The position numbers and the translations under genes are program-made. Under the pieces are notes generated by a model. The model saw nothing but the letters and a program-made list of their open reading frames with translations. It did not search any database and was not told the origin of the DNA. From assembly GCA_027011425.1 (NCBI GenBank), contig JALUZX010000699.1, positions 1 to 19,685 of the forward strand: a stretch of 19,685 nt of DNA, written 5' to 3'. This DNA is from Planctomycetota bacterium. GTDB lineage: Bacteria; Planctomycetota; UBA1135; JALUZX01. Below, piece after piece: positions 6,836 through 15,500 of this stretch (positions within the stretch are counted from its first letter, which is position 1; every line of letters begins with the position of its first letter).

Positions 6836-6866
6836 GATCCCGTCACAGTCGGGATCCCAACTTTTC
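6836..6866 (+). terminator. Candidate terminator hairpin
   Basis: The stem GATCCCG/CGGGATC (6836-6842 and 6850-6856, 7-nt loop) is followed by CCAACTTTT. The four T residues come 5 nt after the stem, so it is a modest terminator candidate that would insulate the main operon. Confidence 0.35.
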
Positions 6867-7138
6867 GGCAGTTACCTACACTTCTTGCGTTGGGGCCGCC
6901 AATTTCACGGGCCCAGGTAAAGCGCTTCGGTATCCCCCGCTGGCTTTCCGGGGGAACCTGAAGGTTCAGATCCCCAGAAGATTCGGAACTGCCTAGTGGT
7001 GAAGGGGTTAAGTGAAAAGGCACGTTTGTCGATTACCTCAACAAGAGGAGGTCGGTGCTGTGAAGCCTCTTTGAAGTTTGAGTCCCTTCTTGTTTGTTGG
7101 TTTGGTATGCTTGCAGCCCTTGGATCTAGGCAGCCCGT

Positions 7139-7167
7139 TTCAGATTTCCTGGGTTCATAATTATAGT
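7139..7167 (+). promoter_or_regulatory. Candidate promoter of the ATPase/radical SAM/RADAR operon
   Basis: TATAGT (7162-7167) resembles a -10 element, and TTCAGA (7139-7144) lies 17 bp upstream as a four-of-six match to -35. The position, about 50 bp before the favoured start of the first operon gene, is sensible. The -35 match is weak. Confidence 0.3.
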
Positions 7168-7218
7168 GTGATCCTAAGCGAAGGACTTAAGGCAGCAGAC
7201 ATTCATGGTGGTGAGAGA

Positions 7219-8577
7219 ATGGGGAATGATAATTCCAATGGTTCACAAATGAATGATTCTTGGCCTTTGGTTAAAGCACAGGCTGAAGTGGCTCTTGGGA
7301 TAATTCGCTTCGTCTATGATTGTTTGCCATTGGTTCGGGGTAGTTTCAGCTTGGCCATTGCTGGGCCATGGGGTTGCGGGAAATCGCATGTGATGCGGGA
7401 GGTGTTAAGGCTATTTAGGGAAGGGGAGGTACTTAAAAGGGACTCCAATTCCAAGTATGCACATGAAAATTTTTTTACCCGAGAGACCCTTGGAAGGATA
7501 ATAAAGAATGGCGACAATTATGCTTGCGGAAATAAGGTTGACCACAATCAGGACAAAGGAAATAAAGATGAGGGAGAGGGCGAAAACCAAAGGAGTTATC
7601 TATTTGTTTTCCATGATAATTTAGATTACCGTGATGCAAATGAGGCCCGAGATTTTCTCTACGAAGTGATTCATTCTGTTGAGAGAAGGGAAAATGATAA
7701 AACGGGAGGTGTTTTTTACCTGTGCTCGGTGAACATCGATCGCCTCCTGAAGAAGCTGACTTCTCCAGGGATGGGGCTGGACAAAAGGGCCGCGTGGGAA
7801 CTATTTTCTTCCGCCTTTGGGCAGGTTTTTTATGTGTCACGCGTAGCCAATAAATATGTTGTCGATACCTTCTGGCCCGAGGGTTCCGATGAAACCAAAG
7901 ATAATGGCCAATCGGGCCATTCGTTGGGCACAAAACTGTTGCGAGCCTACTTGTTGTGCGTGAGGGAAGAGCCTGTACGTACAATCCATCAGCTTTGCAC
8001 AAGCTTCAAGGTGTACTCAAGAACTCATGCTAAGGGCGGCCTTGACGCGATTGCAAAGGAGATAAGGCAGAGGTTTTCTGAAACAGAAGATAATATAAAG
8101 ACACTCCAGGAGTGGCATGGACAAGCTGCCTTTGCTCTCCTTTTTCATCTGCGTCAAGTCATGCCCGACATCTATTCTGAGTGGGTGGATAACTGGAGCA
8201 ACCTGACTCCTCTTTTTGATTCACTTCGGGATGTGGCCGAAATAGTCTCCGAGATGCCGCCATACCGGGCTTTGCCTGATGAGCTGGCGTCCAGGTTGAA
8301 CGCTACGGCGGAGAGATTGGAGATTAGGCTTTTCCCCAGGACCGCAGACGCCCTTAAAGGCGATAGGAGGTTTTTGCGGTTTTGGAGACTCTACTCCGAG
8401 GCCATTGCCATGGCATGGAATGCAACCCGGGATAAAGGCCGAAAAGCAACCCCTGAAAAAGGCCAAAAAAGGAAAGTCTCCAATTTGTTTTATCCCTGGG
8501 ACGGTGAGATTTACTCTGTCACTCCGATACTGAGCGATGCCTTCTTTGCCTTCATCCGGGGAACGCTGGAACAATGA
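7219..8577 (+). CDS. KAP-type P-loop NTPase, first gene of the operon
   Basis: The favoured start is ATG 7219, preceded by GGTGAGAG, giving 452 residues; the frame is open back to TTG 7078 but that part is not domain-like. Walker A is AGPWGCGKSHVM (GPWGCGKS at residues 49-56), the G-W-G-GKS form typical of KAP NTPases. The Walker B region reads YLFVFHDNLDY (127-137), with asparagine where KAP proteins usually have a second aspartate. A charged, low-complexity insert rich in D, K, E and N (about residues 100-126) separates them. KAP-like ATPases serve in several anti-phage systems, including as RdrA in RADAR. The stop overlaps the next ATG by 4 bp (8574-8577). Local GC is lower in its first half than in the following genes. 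Confidence 0.75.
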   Translation: MGNDNSNGSQMNDSWPLVKAQAEVALGIIRFVYDCLPLVRGSFSLAIAGPWGCGKSHVMREVLRLFREGEVLKRDSNSKYAHENFFTRETLGRIIKNGDNYACGNKVDHNQDKGNKDEGEGENQRSYLFVFHDNLDYRDANEARDFLYEVIHSVERRENDKTGGVFYLCSVNIDRLLKKLTSPGMGLDKRAAWELFSSAFGQVFYVSRVANKYVVDTFWPEGSDETKDNGQSGHSLGTKLLRAYLLCVREEPVRTIHQLCTSFKVYSRTHAKGGLDAIAKEIRQRFSETEDNIKTLQEWHGQAAFALLFHLRQVMPDIYSEWVDNWSNLTPLFDSLRDVAEIVSEMPPYRALPDELASRLNATAERLEIRLFPRTADALKGDRRFLRFWRLYSEAIAMAWNATRDKGRKATPEKGQKRKVSNLFYPWDGEIYSVTPILSDAFFAFIRGTLEQ

Positions 8578-8963
8578 GAGAAGAGTCGATTCAAAGCCGG
8601 GCCTGTCCGAACATCGTGATGCTGTGTCGCTATCACCGGGGACCTGTTCCAGGCTGGGCTCCCACTAGTGGTCAGGCTTGGCTTCCTCCTGAAATGGTCT
8701 TCCTTCCCAACACGCACCTGGTGCGATCCTCGGGGGATGGGGCGCTGGTGTTGTTCCTGGACCCTATGGGAAATTTTACAAGGGTTGATTTATTTTCCCC
8801 TGCGGCGGCTGTCTGGGCGTTGCTGGATGGGAAGCGATCGGTGGCCGAAGTGGTGGCCGATTCTCCCCTGGATGCCGCGGAAACCCTCCAGTTGCTGGCC
8901 GGGTTGCAGGCATGCTGGGCGATTCGACCGGCCGGGAGCAAAGGACCCACTTGTGATCCATGA
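8574..8963 (+). CDS. PqqD-like protein (RRE-type peptide-binding domain)
   Basis: This 129-residue protein begins at ATG 8574 inside an ATGA overlap with the ATPase gene. From about residue 45 it shows the PqqD pattern: LVRSSGDGALVLFLDPMGNF, then VDLFSPAAAVWALLDGKRSV and AEVVAD, followed by helices with leucine-rich spacing. The PqqD fold is a winged helix-turn-helix called the RiPP recognition element, which presents leader peptides to radical SAM or other enzymes. The first 44 residues are not conserved-looking, and ATG 8694 is a possible later start. Its pairing with the radical SAM gene immediately downstream is the usual arrangement for peptide maturation. No precursor-peptide gene is visible nearby. 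Confidence 0.75.
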   Translation: MREESIQSRACPNIVMLCRYHRGPVPGWAPTSGQAWLPPEMVFLPNTHLVRSSGDGALVLFLDPMGNFTRVDLFSPAAAVWALLDGKRSVAEVVADSPLDAAETLQLLAGLQACWAIRPAGSKGPTCDP

Positions 8964-8984
8964 CCGGCTAGCAAGTTTTTGGCA

Positions 8985-10286
8985 GTGGACATTCTCCTGC
9001 TAACGGCTCCCTGGGATGGGCGGGGGGTTCCTCCTGACCAGGCTTCCCGGAAAGAAGTGCCGCCCCTGGGGCTTGTGGCGGTGGCGGCCGCCTTGGAATC
9101 CAAGGGACACCATGCCAGCGTCCTGGATGCCTGGCAACGGGGGATGACCCCAACGCAAGCAGCGGAAGGGGTCATCGAGACCGGCGCTTCCGTTGTAGGC
9201 GTGGGTGGAACCACGCGGCAGGCGCCGGTTATGGTGGAGGTGGCTCGTCTCATCCGGGAAGGAGCGACGAACCCTCCTCTGCTGGTAGCGGGCGGACCAC
9301 ATGCCACCGTTCGGCCCAGATCCCTTCTCGAGGGCGGTTTCGATGCGGTGGTCGTGGGCGAAGGGGAAGGACCCATGTTGGAACTGGCGGCGGCCATGGA
9401 CTCTGGGGGTTCGCTAGGGGGCCCCAGTTGCCTGACGCCGGACCGGGAAGACCGGCCCGTTCCGGCCGTTACGGAGCCCGATAGAATCCCCGTTCCCGCC
9501 TGGCATCTGCTGGATTCCCGGCTCTACGACCAGGTGGCCCCGGTGATGTCGGCCCGAGGATGTCCCCGCCGCTGCTACTTCTGTGCCGTGGGGGGCCGCC
9601 GGGCCAAGGTCAGGGAGCGACCCCTGGCAGATTTGGCCTCGGAGATAAATTGTCTGAAGGCCCTTTTCCATGCGGATCTCGTGGAATTCCTGGACGACAC
9701 CCTTCTTTCCTTCCCCCGGCGTGTGGATGGGCTGGCCGATCTGGCGGCCGGGCGTGGTTTGCCTTGGTCGGGGCAGGGGACGGTCGGGGACGTCCTCCGA
9801 TTGGCCCCTCGCCTGTCCGTGCTCGTGGAAAAGGGGCTCCATGGTGTCTTCCTGGGCGTGGAAAGCGGGTCGGACGCCGTCCTGCGGCACCTGGGCAAGA
9901 ATGTTCGCAGGGAGGATGTGCGCCGGGCGGTGGACCTCCTGTTCTCTGCAGGTGTAAAGGACGTGGTCCTTTCGTTCATCCTGGGGCACCCCTGGGAAAC
10001 CGAACGATCCCTGGACGAGACGGTGGAGCTGGTTCTTGAAATGGCGGCCCAGGGGGCAAGGATCCAGGTTTCCCACTTGATCCCCTACCCCGGAACCCGC
10101 GTGGGCGACCATCCAGAATCCCTGGGGGTCCGCTTGCTCGAGGCTGGATGGGAGATGTACGATGGAACACAGCCTTTGGTGGTCGTGCCCGGCGTCTCGG
10201 CCGACCGCGTCCATGAACGATACCTGGAACTTCTGGACCGGCTTACCGCCGGTCTCATGCCTGGAAAGGTAGAGCGTCATGACTGA
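8985..10286 (+). CDS. B12-binding-type radical SAM protein
   Basis: The likely start is GTG 8985 (VDILLLTAPW, matching the usual MDILLL opening); TTG 8979 is an alternative. An N-terminal cobalamin-binding-like Rossmann domain shows VPPLGLVAVAAALESKGH, then VAGGPHATVRP and DAVVVGEGEGP. The radical SAM core has the cluster-binding CxxxCxxC as GCPRRCYFC (cysteines at residues 193, 197 and 200), then DLVEFLDDT, GVFLGVESGSDAVL and LSFILGHPWET. Such enzymes cleave SAM with a 4Fe-4S cluster to start radical chemistry, often methylation, cyclisation or peptide modification. No strong Shine-Dalgarno is visible. The end overlaps the next gene by 8 bp (10279-10286). With the PqqD-like protein it forms a putative peptide- or substrate-modifying pair inside a defence-like operon. 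Confidence 0.85.
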   Translation: MDILLLTAPWDGRGVPPDQASRKEVPPLGLVAVAAALESKGHHASVLDAWQRGMTPTQAAEGVIETGASVVGVGGTTRQAPVMVEVARLIREGATNPPLLVAGGPHATVRPRSLLEGGFDAVVVGEGEGPMLELAAAMDSGGSLGGPSCLTPDREDRPVPAVTEPDRIPVPAWHLLDSRLYDQVAPVMSARGCPRRCYFCAVGGRRAKVRERPLADLASEINCLKALFHADLVEFLDDTLLSFPRRVDGLADLAAGRGLPWSGQGTVGDVLRLAPRLSVLVEKGLHGVFLGVESGSDAVLRHLGKNVRREDVRRAVDLLFSAGVKDVVLSFILGHPWETERSLDETVELVLEMAAQGARIQVSHLIPYPGTRVGDHPESLGVRLLEAGWEMYDGTQPLVVVPGVSADRVHERYLELLDRLTAGLMPGKVERHD

Positions 10287-12534
10287 GCAGAAAAATTTAT
10301 CGGAGGCGATCGCCCTTCCACGGGTCCGTGTCTGGAAGGATTTGACTGCAGGACAGCAGAATTCCCTTCGGAAGGCCGTGAATTATTTCAAGCGGTTCCT
10401 GAATTTCCGGGCCGAAGGCGCAAGGTTTCCGTGCTACAATATCATCTCCATCGAGGGTGGGCGCGGGGCTGGAAAGACGACCCTGCTGAAGACGTTTCTC
10501 TTTGTTTTGCGAAATATTTGCAAAAAGAGAGGATGGTTCCCGTCAAACGAGGTATACGAGGATCAAGAAATCCCCGATTCTTTGATGAAAGGACTCGGTC
10601 TGAAAACAAACCTTTCTATGGAGATAAACAAGTTTCCCTTCCTGCTGGTTCTCGATCCCGTCGACCCCGACCTGTTCAACGGAGGCAAGGCAGAGACGAT
10701 CCTCACCTGGATCTTCCAGAACATCCAGAGGAGGGTCAAGGAGCTTGTGGACGGTGGTTTCACCGGAGCGGGCGAGAAAATCAGGCAACTGCACGAGGAG
10801 GTGTCAAACAAACGAAAGGAGCTGAACGAGGCCCTCGCCCTCGTGGCCGGCGACTACCTCAAGCACGCCATCACCTTGTCTGCCACCCGCTGGGATTTCG
10901 CCCACGAGATCAACCAGGCCCAGCGCAGTAGTTGGCAACTCAAAGAATGCATTGAGAACTACCTGTTTTGTCTCTCTGAGTACATTTCCCATTTTCTGGG
11001 AGTTTCTACGAGTGACCTGCCGGACTCCGCCAGGTTTCCACTCATCGTCATCCCCATCGACGACGTGGACCTGGCCGGGCGGCGCGCCGCCGACCTGCTC
11101 CAGATGGTCACCAACTACCTGAACCATCCAAATCTTCTGGTGGTTTTGATGGGAGATCGGGGCGCATTCCATGATGCGATCCAGGAGAAACTCTTCGCTT
11201 ACCTGCCCAAGGCTCTCCACGAGGACATGTCTTTCCGGAGGCGGCGATTGGAATTGGCCTCCAACATTCTGGACAAGGCCCTTCTTCCCGAGGCAGCCGT
11301 GAGGATCGAGGATAGCAGTCTGTCCTTGTTCGAGCAGATTGTTTATAAGAAAGTATGGGGTGGAAAATATCCGGTAGGTAGTAAAAAGTGGTTTGACCTT
11401 TCAAATGCCCTAAAAAAGAAGAATGGCGGCATTGGGAAGGGCCAAAACCTAAAAAGTTCCTATATCAATCTTTTCCGAACCAATATCCGCCGGGTGAAGG
11501 CCATTGCTTATGCTTTGGCCGATTTTTTGGGTGCAGATAGGAAGGACCGCATGGCCGCCCTCGGGCCTCTCCTGGACTTGCTGATGAGCGGTTTCGAGCT
11601 GGGAGAGCATGGCCCCGGGGGCGGGCCGGTCTCCATCAACGAGGCCAAAGGGCAAGTGGAGATCGATGTTTCTCGAATGGCCAGGGTTTTGAAGGAGGCA
11701 AGCCGGGAACAGGTCCTGGCCTTCTGCTTCCTTCACGATTTGCTTAGCAAGGAAAGCTGGACCCTCATGAGGGCGGCTCCCCTGGACAGGGAGTCCGTCG
11801 CCCTGGCTTTCAACACCCGGTTGTCCATCGAATGGTTGCAACCCAGGGACCTGCCCCCCACCGAAACGTTTCTTGAGGCCGATCGTCTCCTGAGCAATGC
11901 AAATTTACTGTTCCAGGCTATGACCGAGGATCTGATGCGGCAGGTTTCTAAGGGGAGCCGTGATTCCTCAAGAAACGTTTTGTTGTTTCTTGTAAGTGAG
12001 AGAGGAGGAATGGATCCTGTTGGATCCTTTCTGGTCAAAGGATGCCTCTACGCGGCCTTATTAGTGCAAGAGTTGGCAGGCGATGGCTTTGAGGGTCAAA
12101 GCTATGATATTTTTCTGGGAAACCTTGCTACAAAATTGGACCTTGAAAAAGATTGGGGAAATCTTTTCAAATCCGGGGGAAGAATTCGATACTTTTTTGA
12201 AATATTCCTTGATTACCTCAAGGCGGAGAGCCACTTCTCAAGCAATCGCTATGAAACAGAGATCCTAGGGGATGCTCGAGATTATATCAAGAGAGTCTTG
12301 GATCAATTTAAAGGCTTGCTGGCGGCCAAGTTGCAAGTAGATGAAACGGAATTGAGAAAATGGCTGAAGCAGAACCCGGAAGCCATTCCTGTCCGGCTCG
12401 AAGATTGGAAGAAAATCGCCTCGGCCCTCGCAAAGGGTTACTTGCGACGGGACATGAAGACCGGCCGGCTCGAGCTCACAACAGATGGTGATGGTTTTAT
12501 TCGGCAAGAAAAAGCCCTAGATAATCAAGGGTGA
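10279..12534 (+). CDS. rdrA: RdrA-like P-loop ATPase of a RADAR-type system
   Basis: The product has 751 residues from ATG 10279, within an 8-bp overlap with the radical SAM gene. Walker A is IEGGRGAGKTTLLK (GGRGAGKTT at residues 60-68). Walker B is LIVIPIDDVDL (255-265), and LLVVLMGDRGAF (286-297) resembles the following sensor strand of STAND/KAP-like ATPases. A long helical C-terminal half follows with no recognised motif. Size, order and the adjacent giant adenosine deaminase match RdrA, the ATPase that partners RdrB in RADAR, where the pair forms a large complex acting on adenosine nucleotides or RNA during phage infection. Only 6 bp separate it from the next gene. The RdrA label comes from context and motif order; sequence identity to known members was not tested. 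Confidence 0.75.
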   Translation: MTEQKNLSEAIALPRVRVWKDLTAGQQNSLRKAVNYFKRFLNFRAEGARFPCYNIISIEGGRGAGKTTLLKTFLFVLRNICKKRGWFPSNEVYEDQEIPDSLMKGLGLKTNLSMEINKFPFLLVLDPVDPDLFNGGKAETILTWIFQNIQRRVKELVDGGFTGAGEKIRQLHEEVSNKRKELNEALALVAGDYLKHAITLSATRWDFAHEINQAQRSSWQLKECIENYLFCLSEYISHFLGVSTSDLPDSARFPLIVIPIDDVDLAGRRAADLLQMVTNYLNHPNLLVVLMGDRGAFHDAIQEKLFAYLPKALHEDMSFRRRRLELASNILDKALLPEAAVRIEDSSLSLFEQIVYKKVWGGKYPVGSKKWFDLSNALKKKNGGIGKGQNLKSSYINLFRTNIRRVKAIAYALADFLGADRKDRMAALGPLLDLLMSGFELGEHGPGGGPVSINEAKGQVEIDVSRMARVLKEASREQVLAFCFLHDLLSKESWTLMRAAPLDRESVALAFNTRLSIEWLQPRDLPPTETFLEADRLLSNANLLFQAMTEDLMRQVSKGSRDSSRNVLLFLVSERGGMDPVGSFLVKGCLYAALLVQELAGDGFEGQSYDIFLGNLATKLDLEKDWGNLFKSGGRIRYFFEIFLDYLKAESHFSSNRYETEILGDARDYIKRVLDQFKGLLAAKLQVDETELRKWLKQNPEAIPVRLEDWKKIASALAKGYLRRDMKTGRLELTTDGDGFIRQEKALDNQG

Positions 12535-12540
12535 GAGATA

Positions 12541-15500
12541 TTGTTCGGGAGTCTCCTGACAGCCCTGTTTCAGCCGGAAGCGGTCGGCATCCTGCCGCTT
12601 TTGCGCGCCCGGATTTTCTCTCAAGACGGCATGACATCTCCTGCGGAAGAGGGAAAATTTCTCGCTGCCATCTCCCGGTTTCTTTACTCCTCGGCGCCGA
12701 CCCTTGCCCGTGTGGATGAGCGGGACCTTCATCGCAAATTGAGGTCTTTGATCGGTCGCGAGTCCGGCGTCGATTTCTCTCCGGTGCGGCTTCTTTTTCA
12801 GTTGGCCGATGTGTTCCTGACGGAGAGGAACGGCCTTCCGGCCTTCAAGTTCTGGCAGCGCAACGAGGTCATACCCCAGGGCCGCTGGGAGGGGCTTGGT
12901 GACCCAATCGACAAGCTGGAACTTTGGCGCGACATTTCCCTCCGAATGGACATCTCTCCCATCATCGCGGCCTACCTTGTGGCAAAAGGCGTGGCCTTCG
13001 ATCATCCCGCTTACCATCCCTGGCGGGACTTGCTGATCAATGATCAGGATGTCCTTTCCGTCGTAGAGAGAGGCCTTGCAGAGACGCATGTGCATCTTTC
13101 CTCGTTGATTTCCTTCCAGGGGATGATCGATGTCTTTCTCGATCCCTCTTCCGGCTTCTACATCGATGTGATCAAGAGGCTTTCCCGGCGGGGAATCGTG
13201 GCCAGCGGAGTTCCCGGCGGCGTCACCTCCCTGCAGGCTCTCGCCGGTCTGCTGGTTTTGCGGTGGTGGCTGTTGGATTGGTGTGCCTGCGGTATGGACC
13301 CCGAGAACGGTGGAGGAGGCAGGAATGGCCGGCATGGTGCTACTGGAGGCAATCCCCGGAATAAATGTGAAGATGGCGGCGCAGGAGAAGAACTTAAACC
13401 TGAAATCCTAAATAGCCTCGCTTGGCTCACAGGCGAATCGACACCGCTCCATTTTCTTTCAAAATTGGATGGGGCCTGCATTCGGGAATATTTCCAGGTT
13501 GCCATGCAACGCTGTGCCGTGTCGGCGGGGGATTTTGGTGCCGGGGGTTGGAGTTCCCATGTATGGGGGGGTCTCAGGAAAAAACGGAACAGAAAAGACC
13601 CCCATCCCTGCAAGGCGGGCCATTGTGACATGGATCCCCGCCTTCTCCGGGAGGCTCTGCTCAACGAAAGGGTCTTCCTGGGTCTTGTCCTGACGAGGAT
13701 CAAGGAAAAATGTTCCGGCAGCAAGATTGCGGAGCTTCAGTTGGCCCTGTACCTCCAGCTGAAGAACGCCGTCTACAGGCGGATGGTCATGTCGCGGGAG
13801 AGTGTGGGATTCCGGGCCTTCCGCCGGAAGTTCCGGAGCATGAAGACCTTCATCCCGGAAATCACTCGGTCCCTGCAGACCATTCTCACTAGTTACCAGC
13901 TTATGGTGCTGGAGGTTCGCATTTGTCCCGATGACACCCATATCAACGAGATCAAGAAACGCCTGGTGACCATACTGGACACCTATCGCCGGTTGCTGGC
14001 GGCGGGTCCCATCGCGGGAGTTTGTCCCATCTGGAACAGGTGTTCCTTGAAGAAGAGGAGTCGAGATTTCGAGGAAATCCCGAATGTTCCGGGCCTTTGG
14101 CATGAGTTCGATGAACTCCTGGATCTCCGGCCCAAATGCCGGCGCCCATTTGACCACAAAGGTGCAAGGTCGAATGGAAAGGGGTGCCTTCCTCGCCACC
14201 TGGAAGAGGACGATGAAATCCCGAATGTTCCGGGCGCTTGCGGTGAACTCCGGGGTCCACGGCGCAAATGCCGGCGCCCCTTTGATCACCAACGTGTGAC
14301 CCCGAATGGAAACGGGGGCATCCCTCCCCACCTGGGAATCGTCGCACATTTCACCAAGCCGGACGAAGACGCCTATGAATTGGCCCTGAAGCGGAGGGAG
14401 CTGGGGTGGAATTCCCCGCAACAGGATGAAGGAGAGGGCATAACCAGGTGGCAGGTCCTGGCCGACCAGTGCCAGTCTTACCTTACCAGCGCCATGGTCA
14501 TCAGCTCCCTGTGCGAGAGGTATCCCGAACTTACCAATTACCTGGTAGGGATCGATGTCGCGAACGTGGAGACATCCATTCCCAATTATGTTTTTTTCCC
14601 GCCGATTTCACTTCTTCGCGACGCATGGCGCTACGGCGGAAAGGTGGGAAGACGGAAAAGCCTGGGCCTCACTTTTCACGCCGGAGAGGACTTCTTCGAC
14701 CTGGTGACCATTCTGCGCGGCATCTCCTGGCTGCTGGAAGCTTTTCGTTTCCTCCCCGGGGATCGCCTGGGGCACGGGCTGGCCCTGGGAGTCGATCCCG
14801 AATGGTGGTACAGTCACTATTCCCCCGTGACCATTACTTTGGAGGATGAGGTTCTCAACGAGGTCTGGCAGCACCACCTGGCCACTGAACACGTGATCGA
14901 TGTGGGCGGCCTGGCGCGCTGCGAGGAACGTCTGATCGCCCTGGCACGCACCTGGTTCGACAATCCCAGGGTGGATATGCATAGCCTCCGGCTGTTCTTC
15001 CGGTTGCGGCACGAGGCGTTCTTCCTGCGTCTCCTGGGTGATGGAACGACACGGGATTATTTTGAGCGCAATCGTTATTCTCCGGATTCCGAGCGCGAGC
15101 GGGTCCTCAGGCGCCTGGGTGACAGGGAACTCGCCCGCGCCCTGGAGGGCAGGGTCGGGGGGGGACCCTACAAGATCCTGGCTGAAATGGTGGAAAATTA
15201 TTTCAACAGCCCCGGCAACTTGATGCGTGGTATGGAGCTTCGCCACGTGGTCCACGACAGGGAATTCTACCGGCGCGTGGCCCGCATGCAGGAATATGTG
15301 ACGGGAGAAGTGGCCCGCCGGGGGGTGATCGTAGAGGCCAACATCAGCTCCAACTTCCTGATCATGGGCTTGGACCGGATCTCCGATCACCCTGTCTTTC
15401 GCTGGCAACACCGGGACGGTGACACGCCGGCCCTCAGCGTGAGTCTCAATACGGACAACCCGGCTATTTTCAACACATCTCTTGAGATGGAATACGGACT

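Larger units (their letters stand above)
6601..7218. other. Non-coding region with several hairpins before the main operon
   Basis: I see no gene here. Structures include TCCTCC/GGAGGA with a 6-nt loop near 6673-6690 and the perfect 7-bp stem GATCCCG (6836-6842) with CGGGATC (6850-6856). TCCCCC/GGGGGA with an 11-nt loop lies near 6933-6955. GTTAAGT at 7007-7013 fits the GTTRRRY core of an integron site, but no matching left arm at a normal distance was found. The promoter of the downstream operon should lie in the last part of this stretch. Confidence 0.5.

Noticed and set aside
6828..7013. Third attC site ending in GTTAAGT
   Set aside because: The only plausible left box (CCCTAAC) lies about 186 bp away, longer than usual, and the flanks do not pair.
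7078..7218. TTG 7078 as start of the KAP ATPase
   Set aside because: The extra 47 codons are not domain-like and overlap the likely promoter; ATG 7219 has a better upstream sequence.
8960..8971. ATG in an ATGA overlap as the radical SAM start
   Set aside because: It hits TAG after three codons and is out of frame with the radical SAM gene.
9414..10280. Minus-strand open frame opposite the radical SAM gene
   Set aside because: No family-like sequence; the + strand frame has the CxxxCxxC motif and conserved blocks.
13459..14421. Long minus-strand open frame (320 codons) opposite the deaminase gene
   Set aside because: It is antisense to a well-supported coding region with conserved motifs, and its apparent internal repeat only mirrors the tandem repeat on the + strand.
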